The notes under the pieces: generated by a model | Told to the model about the DNA's origin: nothing | The model's database searches: none | What the model saw: the letters and a program-made list of their open reading frames with translations, nothing else | Translations under genes and position numbers: made by a program | Shown here: positions 14,423-23,431 of the stretch, in pieces | How the letters are laid out: every line of letters starts with the position of its first letter | How positions within the stretch are numbered: position 1 is the stretch's first letter | DNA from: Actinomycetaceae bacterium | Lineage (GTDB): Bacteria; Actinomycetota; Actinomycetes; Actinomycetales; Actinomycetaceae | Direction: 5' to 3' | NCBI GenBank assembly: GCA_017539125.1 | Contig: JAFYHO010000072.1 | Location: forward strand, 1-34,078 | DNA length: 34,078 bases

Positions 14423-15652
14423 ATGAGCACTCCGGAAGAGCAAGGCACATCCACACAGCAGGACGTGCACGATTTGCAAGACTTGAACACAACACTCAAC
14501 ACAGACGCAGCACCCCAGAATGCGGACGCTGCGCCAGAAACGGACGCAGCAAACAATCCAGACGCTGCGCAGGACGCGGACGCGCCCGAAGCGAAGAAAG
14601 CTAGAAAGCTGAAGTGGAAAAAGAAAGCGAAAAAGGAAAAGGCGCCGAAAGAGGAAAAGAAACTCTCAAGCACAGGCACAGGGAAAGACAAAACTCGCCC
14701 GCTTGATATCGTCAAGGTTGTCGCGTGGTGCGTCATCGCACTTGCCCTCGTCAAGCTCGCCTTCTTCCCAGCAGGGGTCAAGGACACCGCTCAAAGCCCC
14801 AGCGCGGATTTTGCGCAAAGCACCGTCGCTGTTGAGCGTGGCAACATCACCTCCTCTGTTTCCGCCAACGGCACAATCACTCAAGACGGTGCGGGTGCCC
14901 TCAAAGCTCCTCAAGAAGGCACGATTATTGCCATTGCCGTTGGCGAGGGGCAAGAGGTTGGCGCTGGCGCGCGCATCGCGCAAATCCAGCAGGCGATTCC
15001 GGGTGAGGACTCCTACAGTATCGATGCAGAGGGTAATGAAATAGTCATACCTGGGCGCACCAACTATCGCTCCCAATGGGTTACTGCCCCCGTCGCCGGC
15101 ACCGTCCATATCACCGCTGTGCTCAACCAAAACGTCAGTGCGGGCGATTCGATTGGCAGCGTCCAACCCAAGACGAACGCCGTCGTTGCCCAGCTGACCG
15201 CCGACCAGATGTATCGCCTCACGACTGCTCCGGAGACGGCGCGCGTGAGCGTCAAGAACGGCCCGCAGCCTTTCGACTGCAGCGGCTTGAAGATTACGAC
15301 TAATTCCGGCAGTGCCAATGAGGAGGGCGTGACCGCCACCAATATCGAGGCGCGCTGCCCGATTCCCGCTGAAATCCGCGTGTTCCCAGGGCAAAGCGCC
15401 ACTCTCACTATCAATGCGGGCGAGGCAAAAGACGTGCTTGTTGTGCCAGCGACCGCTGTCGAGGGACGCTACCAAAATGGCTTCGTCTACACGCCTGATG
15501 GCAATCAGAAGGAAGTAGAAATTGGTTTGACGGACGGCAACAAGGTCGAAATCCGTGGCGGGCTCAAAGAGGGCGAAGAAATCCTCGAATATGTGCCCGG
15601 CGGCGAGAATACTGCTATGGAATGCAATCCCATGACTGGAGAGGGCTGCTGA
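14423..15652 (+). CDS. MacA/HlyD-type membrane-fusion adaptor subunit
   Basis: A 409-residue adaptor. The first 93 residues are cytoplasmic: an Asp/Ala-rich low-complexity region, then a Lys-rich stretch. A single membrane helix follows (about 95-115), then an external region with the adaptor layout: first lipoyl half with TVAVERGNITSSVSANGTI, barrel-sandwich halves KAPQEGTIIAIAVGEGQEVGAG and VTAPVAGTVHITAVLNQNVSAG, and a beta-barrel with the VLVVPATAVEG segment typical of MacA-like proteins. It has no long hairpin, fitting a monoderm. Cys pairs sit in the barrel and at the C-terminus. ATG 14423 has AGAGG upstream. It is the first of three tightly packed genes. Confidence 0.85.
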   Translation: MSTPEEQGTSTQQDVHDLQDLNTTLNTDAAPQNADAAPETDAANNPDAAQDADAPEAKKARKLKWKKKAKKEKAPKEEKKLSSTGTGKDKTRPLDIVKVVAWCVIALALVKLAFFPAGVKDTAQSPSADFAQSTVAVERGNITSSVSANGTITQDGAGALKAPQEGTIIAIAVGEGQEVGAGARIAQIQQAIPGEDSYSIDAEGNEIVIPGRTNYRSQWVTAPVAGTVHITAVLNQNVSAGDSIGSVQPKTNAVVAQLTADQMYRLTTAPETARVSVKNGPQPFDCSGLKITTNSGSANEEGVTATNIEARCPIPAEIRVFPGQSATLTINAGEAKDVLVVPATAVEGRYQNGFVYTPDGNQKEVEIGLTDGNKVEIRGGLKEGEEILEYVPGGENTAMECNPMTGEGC

Positions 15653-15653
15653 C

Positions 15654-16412
15654 GTGGCACTTGTTGAACTCACCGATATTAAGCGCCATGTGCCCCTGCC
15701 TGACGCTGACGACCTGCATATCCTCAAAGGAGTGAATTTGCAGGTAGAGGCGGGCGAGCACATCTCAATCGTGGGGCGCTCGGGCACCGGCAAATCGACC
15801 CTTCTCAACCTCATTGGTCTGCTCGATCTGCCCAATTCCGGCTCGTATATGCTCGACGGAGTCAACACCCTAGAGCTTTCCGAAGCAAAACGGGCGGCTT
15901 TGCGTGGAGAGAAATTCGGTTTCGTCTTTCAGCAATTCAACATCTTCCCCAACCGCACGGCGCTAGAGAATGTGGAAGTTCCCCTGCTCTATACAGGCAC
16001 TTCGAGTTTCTTCAAACGCCACGAGATTGCCGGCGAATTCCTTGAGCGCGTCGGGCTGGGCGACCGTCTCGAATCGTATCCTGCGCAAATGTCTGGTGGC
16101 GAGCAGCAGCGTATCGCAATCGCTCGCGCCCTCGTGCGCAATCCTCAGGTCATTCTCGCTGACGAACCAACTGGCGCTCTTGACCCTGAGACGGGCCAAA
16201 CCGTCGTGGAACTACTTGAAGAAGTCGCGCGCGAACACAACTCGGCGCTTATCGTCATCACTCACGATATGAATATCGCCCAGCGCGCATCGACCGTCTA
16301 CACCCTCTCTGAGGGCGTGCTGCACGATGCCAATATTTTTGAGGACGACGAATCGCGCGCCCACATCCCAACTGGCGACGCGAACACTAATGACGAGGCA
16401 GGTGACAAGTAA
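15654..16412 (+). CDS. MacB-type ABC exporter ATPase
   Basis: A 252-residue ATPase of the LolD/MacB class: Walker A GRSGTGKST (about 40-48), Q-loop FVFQQFN, signature MSGGEQQRIAIARA, Walker B VILADEPTGALD, switch VITHD. The start GTG 15654 lies 1 bp after the adaptor stop, and the stop TAA overlaps the next ATG (TAATG). It powers the FtsX-type permease encoded next. Such mechanotransmission ABC systems export peptides, antibiotics or lipoproteins; the cargo here is unknown. The C-terminal 25 residues are an acidic tail without family counterpart. Confidence 0.92.
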   Translation: MALVELTDIKRHVPLPDADDLHILKGVNLQVEAGEHISIVGRSGTGKSTLLNLIGLLDLPNSGSYMLDGVNTLELSEAKRAALRGEKFGFVFQQFNIFPNRTALENVEVPLLYTGTSSFFKRHEIAGEFLERVGLGDRLESYPAQMSGGEQQRIAIARALVRNPQVILADEPTGALDPETGQTVVELLEEVAREHNSALIVITHDMNIAQRASTVYTLSEGVLHDANIFEDDESRAHIPTGDANTNDEAGDK

Positions 16413-17899
16413 TGCGAGCACTTAATGTAGCGGTTATCCTCTCGGCTTTGACTGAAGCGTGGCAAGAGGTGAAAATCCAAAAAGCCCGCGTTATTCTTTC
16501 GCTGGTCGGCGTGGTTGCTGCCGTCACTGCTATGTCTACCGTCATCGCCCTCAGCGAGATAATGAATCAAGCCAATCAAGAGGAAATAGAAGCCATGTCG
16601 GGGCGTGACACCACAATCACTCTCAATGTCATGGAAAAATCTGGAGGCGAGGATGACTATGACATGATGATGGGCGGCGTTGGCGGCATGACGATTATGT
16701 ACGATGACGGCCAGGATGACTCCCAATCAACCGAGGTAAAAGGCACAGCGTCAGATTTAACCAATGCGCCTCTGAGCGACGAGGTACTGGCGAACTTCGA
16801 GAAAGTTGGCTGGAATGCGAGCGACATAAAACCTTCGGTTTTTTCGCGCGCCACCCAGATTCTCGTTTCGCGTTTCTCTCTCTCGCATTACTCGCGCTTA
16901 ACAATGGGTGAAGCGTCGATACCAGAAGTGACGAAGGCGTTGACTGACGGCCAATATAAGGGGCGGCCAGTCAACCCAGAAGGCTACATGGCAGACATGA
17001 TGGCGGAGTATGCCGAGGGCGGCGATGGGATGTCCATGGGGGTCTATATCGAAAGTAGAGCGGTCGATACAAGCTACAACACTATCTACCGTTTGCGCAT
17101 GGAAACTGGACGCTGGCTTGCCCCTGGAGACGTCAACCAGCAGGTGACGCCCGTCGTCATCAACTCGATTCTGTGGAGCGCTCTAGCTAAAACACCTCTT
17201 AATGAGGGGCTTGTTTTGACTCTTAGTGGCGGCGAAAAAGTTCGCGTTGTCGGTGTTGTGCAAGCGAAGAATAAGTGGGAAAACCCCATAATTTATATGC
17301 CATATGACTCGTGGGAGCTTATGAATGATAAGGGAGAAAGCAGCTATACACAAACGGCCTTGCTTGTGTGGGTTGACCCTTCACAGGCAGACGAGGCACG
17401 CAAATCGTTGAAGCAAACCCTCAGTTCCCTGCTAGGAGATAAATACGAGGTTTCCATAGACGACATGATGGCCATGATGATGGGAGACAACGAGGACGAC
17501 GGCACACAGACGATTGTGCTCATCATCGGCGCGATTGTGATTCTGCTGGGCATTTTGGGCTTGGTGAATGTTGCGATTGTGACGGTGCGTCAGCGTATCC
17601 GCGAGATTGGTATTCGCCGTGCGGTGGGTGCTTCTGCTAAACGCGTCTTTTTCGCGGTCTTTCTTGAGTCTGTTGTGGCGACCTTTATCGCTGGTCTTAT
17701 CGGAGTGATGCTGTCGATTTTGATTGTCCGCAATTTCCCCCTCGAATGGCTGTACATCTATTTGCAAGATCCGCCTGGCTTCCCAATGTCAACAGCGATT
17801 ACGGCTCTGCTCATCTCCACAGGCATTGGCGCTCTTGCTGGTATTATCCCTGCGGCGACGGCTCTGAAGGTCAAGCCGATCGACGCAATCCGATACTAA
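16412..17899 (+). CDS. MacB/FtsX-type ABC permease
   Basis: A 495-residue permease with the four-helix MacB topology: helix 1 near residues 25-50, a large external MacB core domain (about 50-355), then three C-terminal helices with the FtsX motif QRIREIGIRRAVGASAKRVF and the ending ATALKVKPIDAIRY. It works with the ATPase and adaptor encoded just upstream. The external domain is unusually rich in Met and Asp, with clusters DDYDMMMGG, MADMMAEY and DDMMAMMMGDNEDD, not a standard MacB feature. The start overlaps the ATPase stop by one base. It is followed by a dispersed repeat. Confidence 0.9.
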   Translation: MRALNVAVILSALTEAWQEVKIQKARVILSLVGVVAAVTAMSTVIALSEIMNQANQEEIEAMSGRDTTITLNVMEKSGGEDDYDMMMGGVGGMTIMYDDGQDDSQSTEVKGTASDLTNAPLSDEVLANFEKVGWNASDIKPSVFSRATQILVSRFSLSHYSRLTMGEASIPEVTKALTDGQYKGRPVNPEGYMADMMAEYAEGGDGMSMGVYIESRAVDTSYNTIYRLRMETGRWLAPGDVNQQVTPVVINSILWSALAKTPLNEGLVLTLSGGEKVRVVGVVQAKNKWENPIIYMPYDSWELMNDKGESSYTQTALLVWVDPSQADEARKSLKQTLSSLLGDKYEVSIDDMMAMMMGDNEDDGTQTIVLIIGAIVILLGILGLVNVAIVTVRQRIREIGIRRAVGASAKRVFFAVFLESVVATFIAGLIGVMLSILIVRNFPLEWLYIYLQDPPGFPMSTAITALLISTGIGALAGIIPAATALKVKPIDAIRY

Positions 17900-17906
17900 C
17901 CTCTCC

Positions 17907-18017
17907 CTGTCGTTGCGAGCGTCTCCCCGTCGTCGCGAGGGAGCGCGAAGCGCGACCGTGGCGATCTCCACCCGAGATCGCTTCGTCACTCGCTTCGCTC
18001 GTTCCTCGCGATGACGG
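17907..18017. repeat. REP-like dispersed repeat, copy R4
   Basis: Contains TCGTCGCGAGGGA, a short inverted tip GCGC-gaa-GCGC, CGACCGTGGCGATCTC, then GAGATCGCTTCG and CCTCGCGATGACGG. It separates the efflux operon from the convergent DUF2130 gene. Confidence 0.8.
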
Positions 18018-18018
18018 T

Positions 18019-19245
18019 TTAGTTAGCCTCGCGCGCAGCGGCGAATTTTTCCTTCATCGTCGGATTGTTGTAGGTTAGGCGCTTGACGGTAAGCCCCTCG
18101 GCTTTGTCGTTCGCCAAACGAAGGTTGCGCTCAGAGGACGTCAACGCTGCCTTAATTTTTTCCAAATGCGAAATGCTCTTGTCGATTTCGTCAATCGCCT
18201 CGTGGAACTTTTTGCTGGCAATCTCGTAGTTCCTGCCAAAGCCCTCTTTGAACTCCTCAAGCTTTGTTTCAAAGTTTGTAATATCGTAGTCGCGCTCTTG
18301 GAGTGCCACGAGCTCTTTTTTATCGGACAGAGACGCAAGAGCCATATTCCTGAGCAGGCCAATCATGGGAATGAAGAATTGCGGGCGAATGACGTACATC
18401 TTGGGATAGTCGGTCACTTCGACAATTCCCTGATTGTAATAGTCGTTATCGCTCTCAAGTAGGCTCACTAAAATGGCGTATTCGCAGTTCTTTTTCTGAC
18501 GGTCTTTATCGAGTTTGGCGAAAAAATCTGCGTTTTTGTGTTTGGTGGCGGTGGTGTCCGATTCGTTCTTCATCTCGAACATAATCGAGACGACCTCGAT
18601 ACCGTCATCGTCAAGTTCGCGGAAAATATAGTCGCCTTTTGTTCCGTCAACAGCCTTATTGTCTTTTTCAAACTCGGCTTTCGGGAATGCGTAGGCGCGT
18701 ATCTTGTTGAACTCCGTCTCGCAATGCTGCTCGAGAGATTCGCCAACCATCTTGGTCGAAAGCTTCGCTTTCATGTCGCGCAGTCGCTCGATTTCCTCGT
18801 CTTTGTGCTGCAAGAGTTCTTTCTTGCTTGTTTCTACTGCGAGAAGCTGGGCGGCATACTCTGATTCTTTTTGTTTCGCGGCAGCGTCGGCAAGCTGAAC
18901 TTTGCTCGCCAAATCGTCACGCTCTTTGGTGACTTGCTGGACGGCTTGCATGATGGCAAGTTCTTGGGCGGTTTGCGCTTGAGTTTGCTGGGCTTTGAGT
19001 TGCCCCTCTAGCTCTTTGATATGCTCGCGCAGCTGCCCCATGTCCTTGAGCGATTCCGCTCTAGCTTTTTCTTCGGCAGCTTCTACCGTGCTTTGCAAAT
19101 TTTTCTCGTAGAGCTTTTGGCGCTCTTCTACTTCACGGTTGAAAGCCTGATCGCGCACTTGCGCGAGCAGCACGCCATAGTCCGCCTCGTCAATGGGAAA
19201 GACCTGCCCGCAGTGCGGGCACGTAATAGTGCTTTTCTCTGCCAT
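18019..19245 (-). CDS. DUF2130 domain-containing protein (coiled coil plus nuclease-like domain)
   Basis: A 408-residue protein. The N-terminus has a zinc-ribbon half, CPHCGQVF. Residues of roughly 25-170 form a long Ala/Glu/Lys/Gln-rich coiled coil. The DUF2130 domain follows, with [25 protein letters not shown] and [13 protein letters not shown]; the D...E-x-K arrangement is that of a PD-(D/E)XK-like fold. A second coiled segment closes the protein ([16 protein letters not shown]). Function is not established. ATG 19245 has GGGAGA upstream; the frame extends to 19275 but without that spacing. It lies downstream of nrdF on the same strand, separated from it by a strong hairpin. Confidence 0.85.
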   Translation of the reverse strand: MAEKSTITCPHCGQVFPIDEADYGVLLAQVRDQAFNREVEERQKLYEKNLQSTVEAAEEKARAESLKDMGQLREHIKELEGQLKAQQTQAQTAQELAIMQAVQQVTKERDDLASKVQLADAAAKQKESEYAAQLLAVETSKKELLQHKDEEIERLRDMKAKLSTKMVGESLEQHCETEFNKIRAYAFPKAEFEKDNKAVDGTKGDYIFRELDDDGIEVVSIMFEMKNESDTTATKHKNADFFAKLDKDRQKKNCEYAILVSLLESDNDYYNQGIVEVTDYPKMYVIRPQFFIPMIGLLRNMALASLSDKKELVALQERDYDITNFETKLEEFKEGFGRNYEIASKKFHEAIDEIDKSISHLEKIKAALTSSERNLRLANDKAEGLTVKRLTYNNPTMKEKFAAAREAN

Positions 19246-19286
19246 AGTATCTCCCTTTTGCGGACTTACCATCACTAAACAATGCC

Positions 19287-19362
19287 AAGGGCGTGGTGAT
19301 TGTTTTCGGTGAGGGGATGAAGCGTCACCGCCCCGAAACGAAAATCAATCACCACGCCTTTT
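19287..19362. terminator. Large hairpin terminator after nrdF
   Basis: GGCGTGGTGATTG (19290-19302) and CAATCACCACGCC (19346-19358) are perfect 13-bp arms, with an inner stem TTTTCG/CGAAAA and GGTGA/TCACC. A-rich and T-rich flanks suit termination of nrdF, probably in both directions. Confidence 0.8.
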
Positions 19363-19370
19363 GTAGAAAA

Positions 19371-20363
<993 letters not shown>

Positions 20364-20469
20364 TCACACCTGCCATGAGCCGCGTCTGCGGCGATAGAGC
20401 TATCCTACCGCTTCGCATAGACATTATGTGCGCAATCCCCACGGCATTACGAGGGAAACCACCTCTCCC

Positions 20470-20651
20470 CCGTCGTCGCGAGGGAGTGAAACGACCGAAG
20501 CAATCTCTCCCCTTCTTGTCGTTGTTCGTTCGCTTCGCTCACTTACCACAGCTGCCTCGCTCCGGCTACACGTGAGCGAGCTCCCGTGAGCCCTCCGCTC
20601 GTTGCTGTGCGAGGAGCGAGCTTTGCGAGCGACGTGGCGATCTATAGCAAC
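20470..20651. repeat. Composite dispersed repeat R5
   Basis: Begins CGTCGTCGCGAGGGAGTGAA then CGACCGAAGCAATCTC, and contains variable-stem element E6. Together with 20652-20846 it fills the roughly 500 bp between nrdF and tRNA-Leu. In that remainder I see only a short hairpin, GGAAAACGC-tac-GCGTTTTCC (20823-20843), and no gene. Confidence 0.75.
20547..20609 (+). repeat. Variable-stem hairpin element E6
   Basis: Basal stem CACAGC (20547-20552) with GCTGTG (20604-20609). Linkers TGCCTCGCTCC and CTCCGCTCGTT, 11 nt each. GGCT/AGCC stem, unpaired A, then CACG-t-GAGC-GA-GCTC-c-CGTG. Outer 4-bp stem differs from the GGTC/GACC of other copies but still pairs. Confidence 0.75.
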
Positions 20652-20846
20652 GAAAATGCTTGAGTTCTCACGTTTCGGGCCAGCGAGTTACACTCGCTTG
20701 AGCCGAAGCGACTTGCCTTTTGTAAAACGGGTTTAGAGAATTGTTGGGTTTTGTCGTGTTCGTCGCCGTTCGCACTTTTATTTAACAAGTGTTTTCGTAA
20801 AAGGTTATGTCTTTTTGTGTTCGGAAAACGCTACGCGTTTTCCTTT

Positions 20847-20909
20847 CACGACTGCGTCATTCCGGTCATGAGCAAGCAAGCTTGCTCAGACCCTCCATTC
20901 CTTGTCGTG
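20847..20909 (+). repeat. Variable-stem hairpin element E7, touching tRNA-Leu
   Basis: Basal stem CACGAC (20847-20852) with GTCGTG (20904-20909). Linkers TGCGTCATTCC and CTCCATTCCTT, 11 nt each. GGTC/GACC stem, unpaired A, then TGAGCAAGC-AA-GCTTGCTCA with nine perfect pairs. Its right end overlaps the tRNA-Leu 3' end by two bases. Confidence 0.75.
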
Positions 20910-20991
20910 CTCAAGGGGGGACTTGAACCCCCACGCCCGTGAAGGCACACGGACCTGAACCGTGCGCGTCTACCAATTCCGCCACTTGAGC
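20908..20991 (-). tRNA. tRNA-Leu (anticodon CAG)
   Basis: Minus strand: acceptor GCTCAAG pairs with CTTGAGC, A as discriminator. D-arm with TGGCGGAATTGGTAGACGCG, anticodon loop TTCAGGT (CAG), a long class II variable arm (TGCCTTCACGGGCG region), and T-arm GGGGGTTCAAGTCCCCC. 84 nt, CCA not encoded. Confidence 0.95.
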
Positions 20992-21146
20992 AAAACTAGT
21001 GAGTAACTAGCGCGCTCTAGTCTATATCCCCCGCACCTAAAGTGCCACACTTTACCTGTGCAACCCATCTCCCTCACCCAAAGGTCATTGTGCCCCACAC
21101 AAGAAACCGTCACACAAGGGTCGCCACATAAGGGAGAATAAGCTCT

Positions 21147-22553
21147 ATGGCTTTCATGGAATGGGTCCGCTCTGTCGCGGCGCAACACGACGATTTGCAG
21201 GGCGCAATCGTCTCCCCCGATGGGGAATGGCTCGACATTCTCCTGCCCGACGGGCGCACATTCCGTTTCCGTCCCTCACAGCTTCTCGACCCTAATGCGC
21301 CTGAAACCGAGCGCACCGAACGCCTTAACCGTCTCATCTCCATCGGCGTCAAAAACGCCCAGGCGCCCGCGCACACTACAGAAGAAACTGTCCACAACGC
21401 CGCCACACCGTCACCTAATCCCTCTGCGCCAAGCGAAAACGTCACCCCAGACACGCACAATCTCAACCCCGCAGATATGCAAGAAAAAAGCTTACCTCTA
21501 CGTTCGGTTTTTAACCTCGACGAATCCCAACGTCTCGGCGCAACCGACGGCGAGGGCAAGCCGCTTATGCTGCCTATTGTGCGCCGCGCCGATTATTTCC
21601 TGCGCTACCATAGCCACGAAACAGGCGACTCAATTGTCTATATTCCTCTGACGGATTTCGTCGCTGTTGCGCTCGCTGAGGATCACGCCGAGCGCATCGC
21701 CCCCCTCTTCTTCTCGCATTTTGAGCGCCAAGGAATCGACGCCGATATTGAGGGACACACCCTGTTTAATCAGGCAATTCATAATTTGCGCGGCTACAAT
21801 CTTTCCACTGGTAAAGCGGGCGTGGTAGTAGGCCTGACGCGGGTGGCTGGCGCGCGGGTTCTCACATTTGCCTCTCCGGAGGATTACCAGTCCTCATGGT
21901 TTGCGGACGTAGAGATTGTCCAGCAAGTCAAGGACTCGATTATGCGTGACAACCCCGAGGCTCTGCCTTTGTTCGTGCCTGCCTCGCGCACGAATCTGCT
22001 GATTGTTTTCGCGGATGACCCCTACCTCGCCTCCTTCTTTTCCGTGCTTTCTCGCAATATTTCTGCCCCCGACACCGTCTATCCTCTCCCCCACACTCTC
22101 GCCGAGGACGGCTGGCGCGAGTGGATTCCGCTCACCGACCATCCGGCTGCCAGCGTGCTGGAAGATTTGCGCAATTCGTGCCGCTCGCAGGCCTATGAGG
22201 CGCAGGCGGAGTTTTTGCGCACGCCACACAGCGGGGAGAAAAGCTACGGGAGTGTCAAGGATTACGAGGTGCGCTACGTGAAAAACGGGCGCAGCATATC
22301 GATGGCAACATGGACGAGCAGCGATAATTTTGGTTCCTTACCGATGACGGATTTCATCACTTTTGTCCGCGAAGGAGACGGGGAGTCTGAGCGTGAACAG
22401 GTGACGATTCGCTCCCTCGTGGCGCGCGAAGTCTGGGCACAGGGCTTGAGGGAGGCGGCAGGAGTATGGCCTGCCCGCCTAGAAGTCAACGGTTTCCCTG
22501 ACCAGGAGACTATGCAGGCTCTACGCGAGGCCGCCTCGACCCGCACTATCTGA
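21147..22553 (+). CDS. Conserved-looking hypothetical protein, 468 residues
   Basis: Not recognised with confidence. It is a soluble protein without signal peptide or membrane segment. Residues 1-75 form a small domain (DLQGAIVSPDGEWLDILLPDGRTFRFRPSQLL), followed by a Pro/Thr/Asn-rich linker (about 80-115). The main domain (about 120-460) has alternating strands and helices, with PLTDFVAVALAEDHAERIAPLFF, and LIVFADDPYLASFFSVLSRN, faintly recalling DUF1444-type proteins that may sense phosphate or nucleotides. That resemblance is from memory and weak. The gene is long, codon use matches the neighbours, and AGGGAGA lies upstream of ATG 21147, so it is real. It is convergent with hpf and shares a terminator region with it. 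Confidence 0.8.
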   Translation: MAFMEWVRSVAAQHDDLQGAIVSPDGEWLDILLPDGRTFRFRPSQLLDPNAPETERTERLNRLISIGVKNAQAPAHTTEETVHNAATPSPNPSAPSENVTPDTHNLNPADMQEKSLPLRSVFNLDESQRLGATDGEGKPLMLPIVRRADYFLRYHSHETGDSIVYIPLTDFVAVALAEDHAERIAPLFFSHFERQGIDADIEGHTLFNQAIHNLRGYNLSTGKAGVVVGLTRVAGARVLTFASPEDYQSSWFADVEIVQQVKDSIMRDNPEALPLFVPASRTNLLIVFADDPYLASFFSVLSRNISAPDTVYPLPHTLAEDGWREWIPLTDHPAASVLEDLRNSCRSQAYEAQAEFLRTPHSGEKSYGSVKDYEVRYVKNGRSISMATWTSSDNFGSLPMTDFITFVREGDGESEREQVTIRSLVAREVWAQGLREAAGVWPARLEVNGFPDQETMQALREAASTRTI

Positions 22554-22565
22554 ACCCTCCCGTCC

Positions 22566-22603
22566 ACGAAAAAGCAGGCCCTCGAATATATCGAGAGCCT
22601 GCC
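22566..22603 (-). terminator. Terminator of hpf
   Basis: GCAGGC-t-CTCGA and TCGAG-g-GCCTGC arms around TATAT, followed on the minus strand by TTTTT: a typical intrinsic terminator 25 bp beyond the hpf stop. Confidence 0.85.
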
Positions 22604-22627
22604 TCATATCTGTATCGCGGAAGAAAC

Positions 22628-23272
22628 CTATACCTCGACAGTAGCGTCAAGGCGAAGCACACCGTACGTCCAGCCGCGGCGCTGATAGACCGCACATGGT
22701 TGGCGCGTCTCTTCGTCGACAAAGAGGAAGAAGTCGTGCCCGACCAGCTCCATTTCGTAGAGAGCCTGGTCAATTGACATCGGCTTTGCCTCGTAGAGCT
22801 TCTGGCGCACGACAACTGGCGAATCGCCCAGTTGCGTCTCTATTTCTTCACCTAGTTCAGTGGGGACGGAGGGAATCTCACTTTCCGCAACACCCTCAGG
22901 CTTAATGTTGACGTCCTCGGGGGTGAGATTGAGTGGCTCAACTTTTTCATCGCCTGTTCGACGCACACCGTGGTCTTTACGGCGGTCACGCGCGCGGCGT
23001 AAACGCTCAAAAAGCTTGTCTAAAGCTAAATCGAGTGCGCCATAACGGTCAGAGGCGGCAGCTTCGGCACGAATGACCGGGCCTTTGTCACGGACGGTGA
23101 TTTCGATACGTTCCGATGTATCGGCTTGCGAGGGATTGCCCTCATGCAAGACTTCGACTTCAACACGCTGAGCGCGTGGCGCCAGCTGTTCAATTTTTTG
23201 AAGTTTTTCTTCTGTATGCTCGCGGAATCGGTCTGTCACTTCTGTGTTGCGACCTTTAATTACAATCTCCAC
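22628..23272 (-). CDS. hpf: Ribosome hibernation promoting factor, long form
   Basis: A 214-residue long HPF. The N-terminal S30AE domain (about 1-105; MEIVIKGRNTEVTDRFREHTEEKL...) binds the 30S decoding centre; a charged linker follows; the C-terminal dimerisation domain (about 155-214; MSIDQALYEMELVGHDFFLFVDEET...YQRRGWTYGVLRL) joins two ribosomes into an inactive 100S particle. It preserves ribosomes in stationary phase or hypoxia. Start GTG 23272 has a perfect AAGGAGG 7-13 nt upstream. A DosR-like box lies 148 bp upstream and a TTGACA promoter candidate between. A terminator follows. Confidence 0.95.
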   Translation of the reverse strand: MEIVIKGRNTEVTDRFREHTEEKLQKIEQLAPRAQRVEVEVLHEGNPSQADTSERIEITVRDKGPVIRAEAAASDRYGALDLALDKLFERLRRARDRRKDHGVRRTGDEKVEPLNLTPEDVNIKPEGVAESEIPSVPTELGEEIETQLGDSPVVVRQKLYEAKPMSIDQALYEMELVGHDFFLFVDEETRQPCAVYQRRGWTYGVLRLDATVEV

Positions 23273-23310
23273 GATGCCCTCCTTGTATATAAAAGATGAG
23301 TAATTTTCTT

Positions 23311-23340
23311 GCGTTAATTTTTACGTCCCTGCCTTGTCAA
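23311..23340 (-). promoter_or_regulatory. Candidate hpf promoter
   Basis: TTGACA (minus strand, 23335-23340) with TAACGC (23311-23316) at 18-bp spacing, about 40 bp before the hpf GTG. The -35 is perfect, the -10 is weak. Confidence 0.35.
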
Positions 23341-23419
23341 CTGACCACCTCCTTCTTCCAATCGAACGGTGTCGCAAGCTATACCTCTATGTTAATGCAC
23401 GTCACACTTTCTGTCTCTA

Positions 23420-23431
23420 GGACTAGAGTCC
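23420..23431. promoter_or_regulatory. DosR-like box upstream of hpf
   Basis: GGACTAGAGTCC keeps both GGACT and AGTCC arms of the DosR box with AG instead of WW in the centre. It overlaps the stop codon of the ComF gene. It would be a distal site for hpf. Confidence 0.4.

Noticed and set aside
14666-15868. 400-codon open frame on the minus strand
   Set aside because: It is antisense to the MacA-type adaptor and the start of the ATPase gene, which have full motifs.
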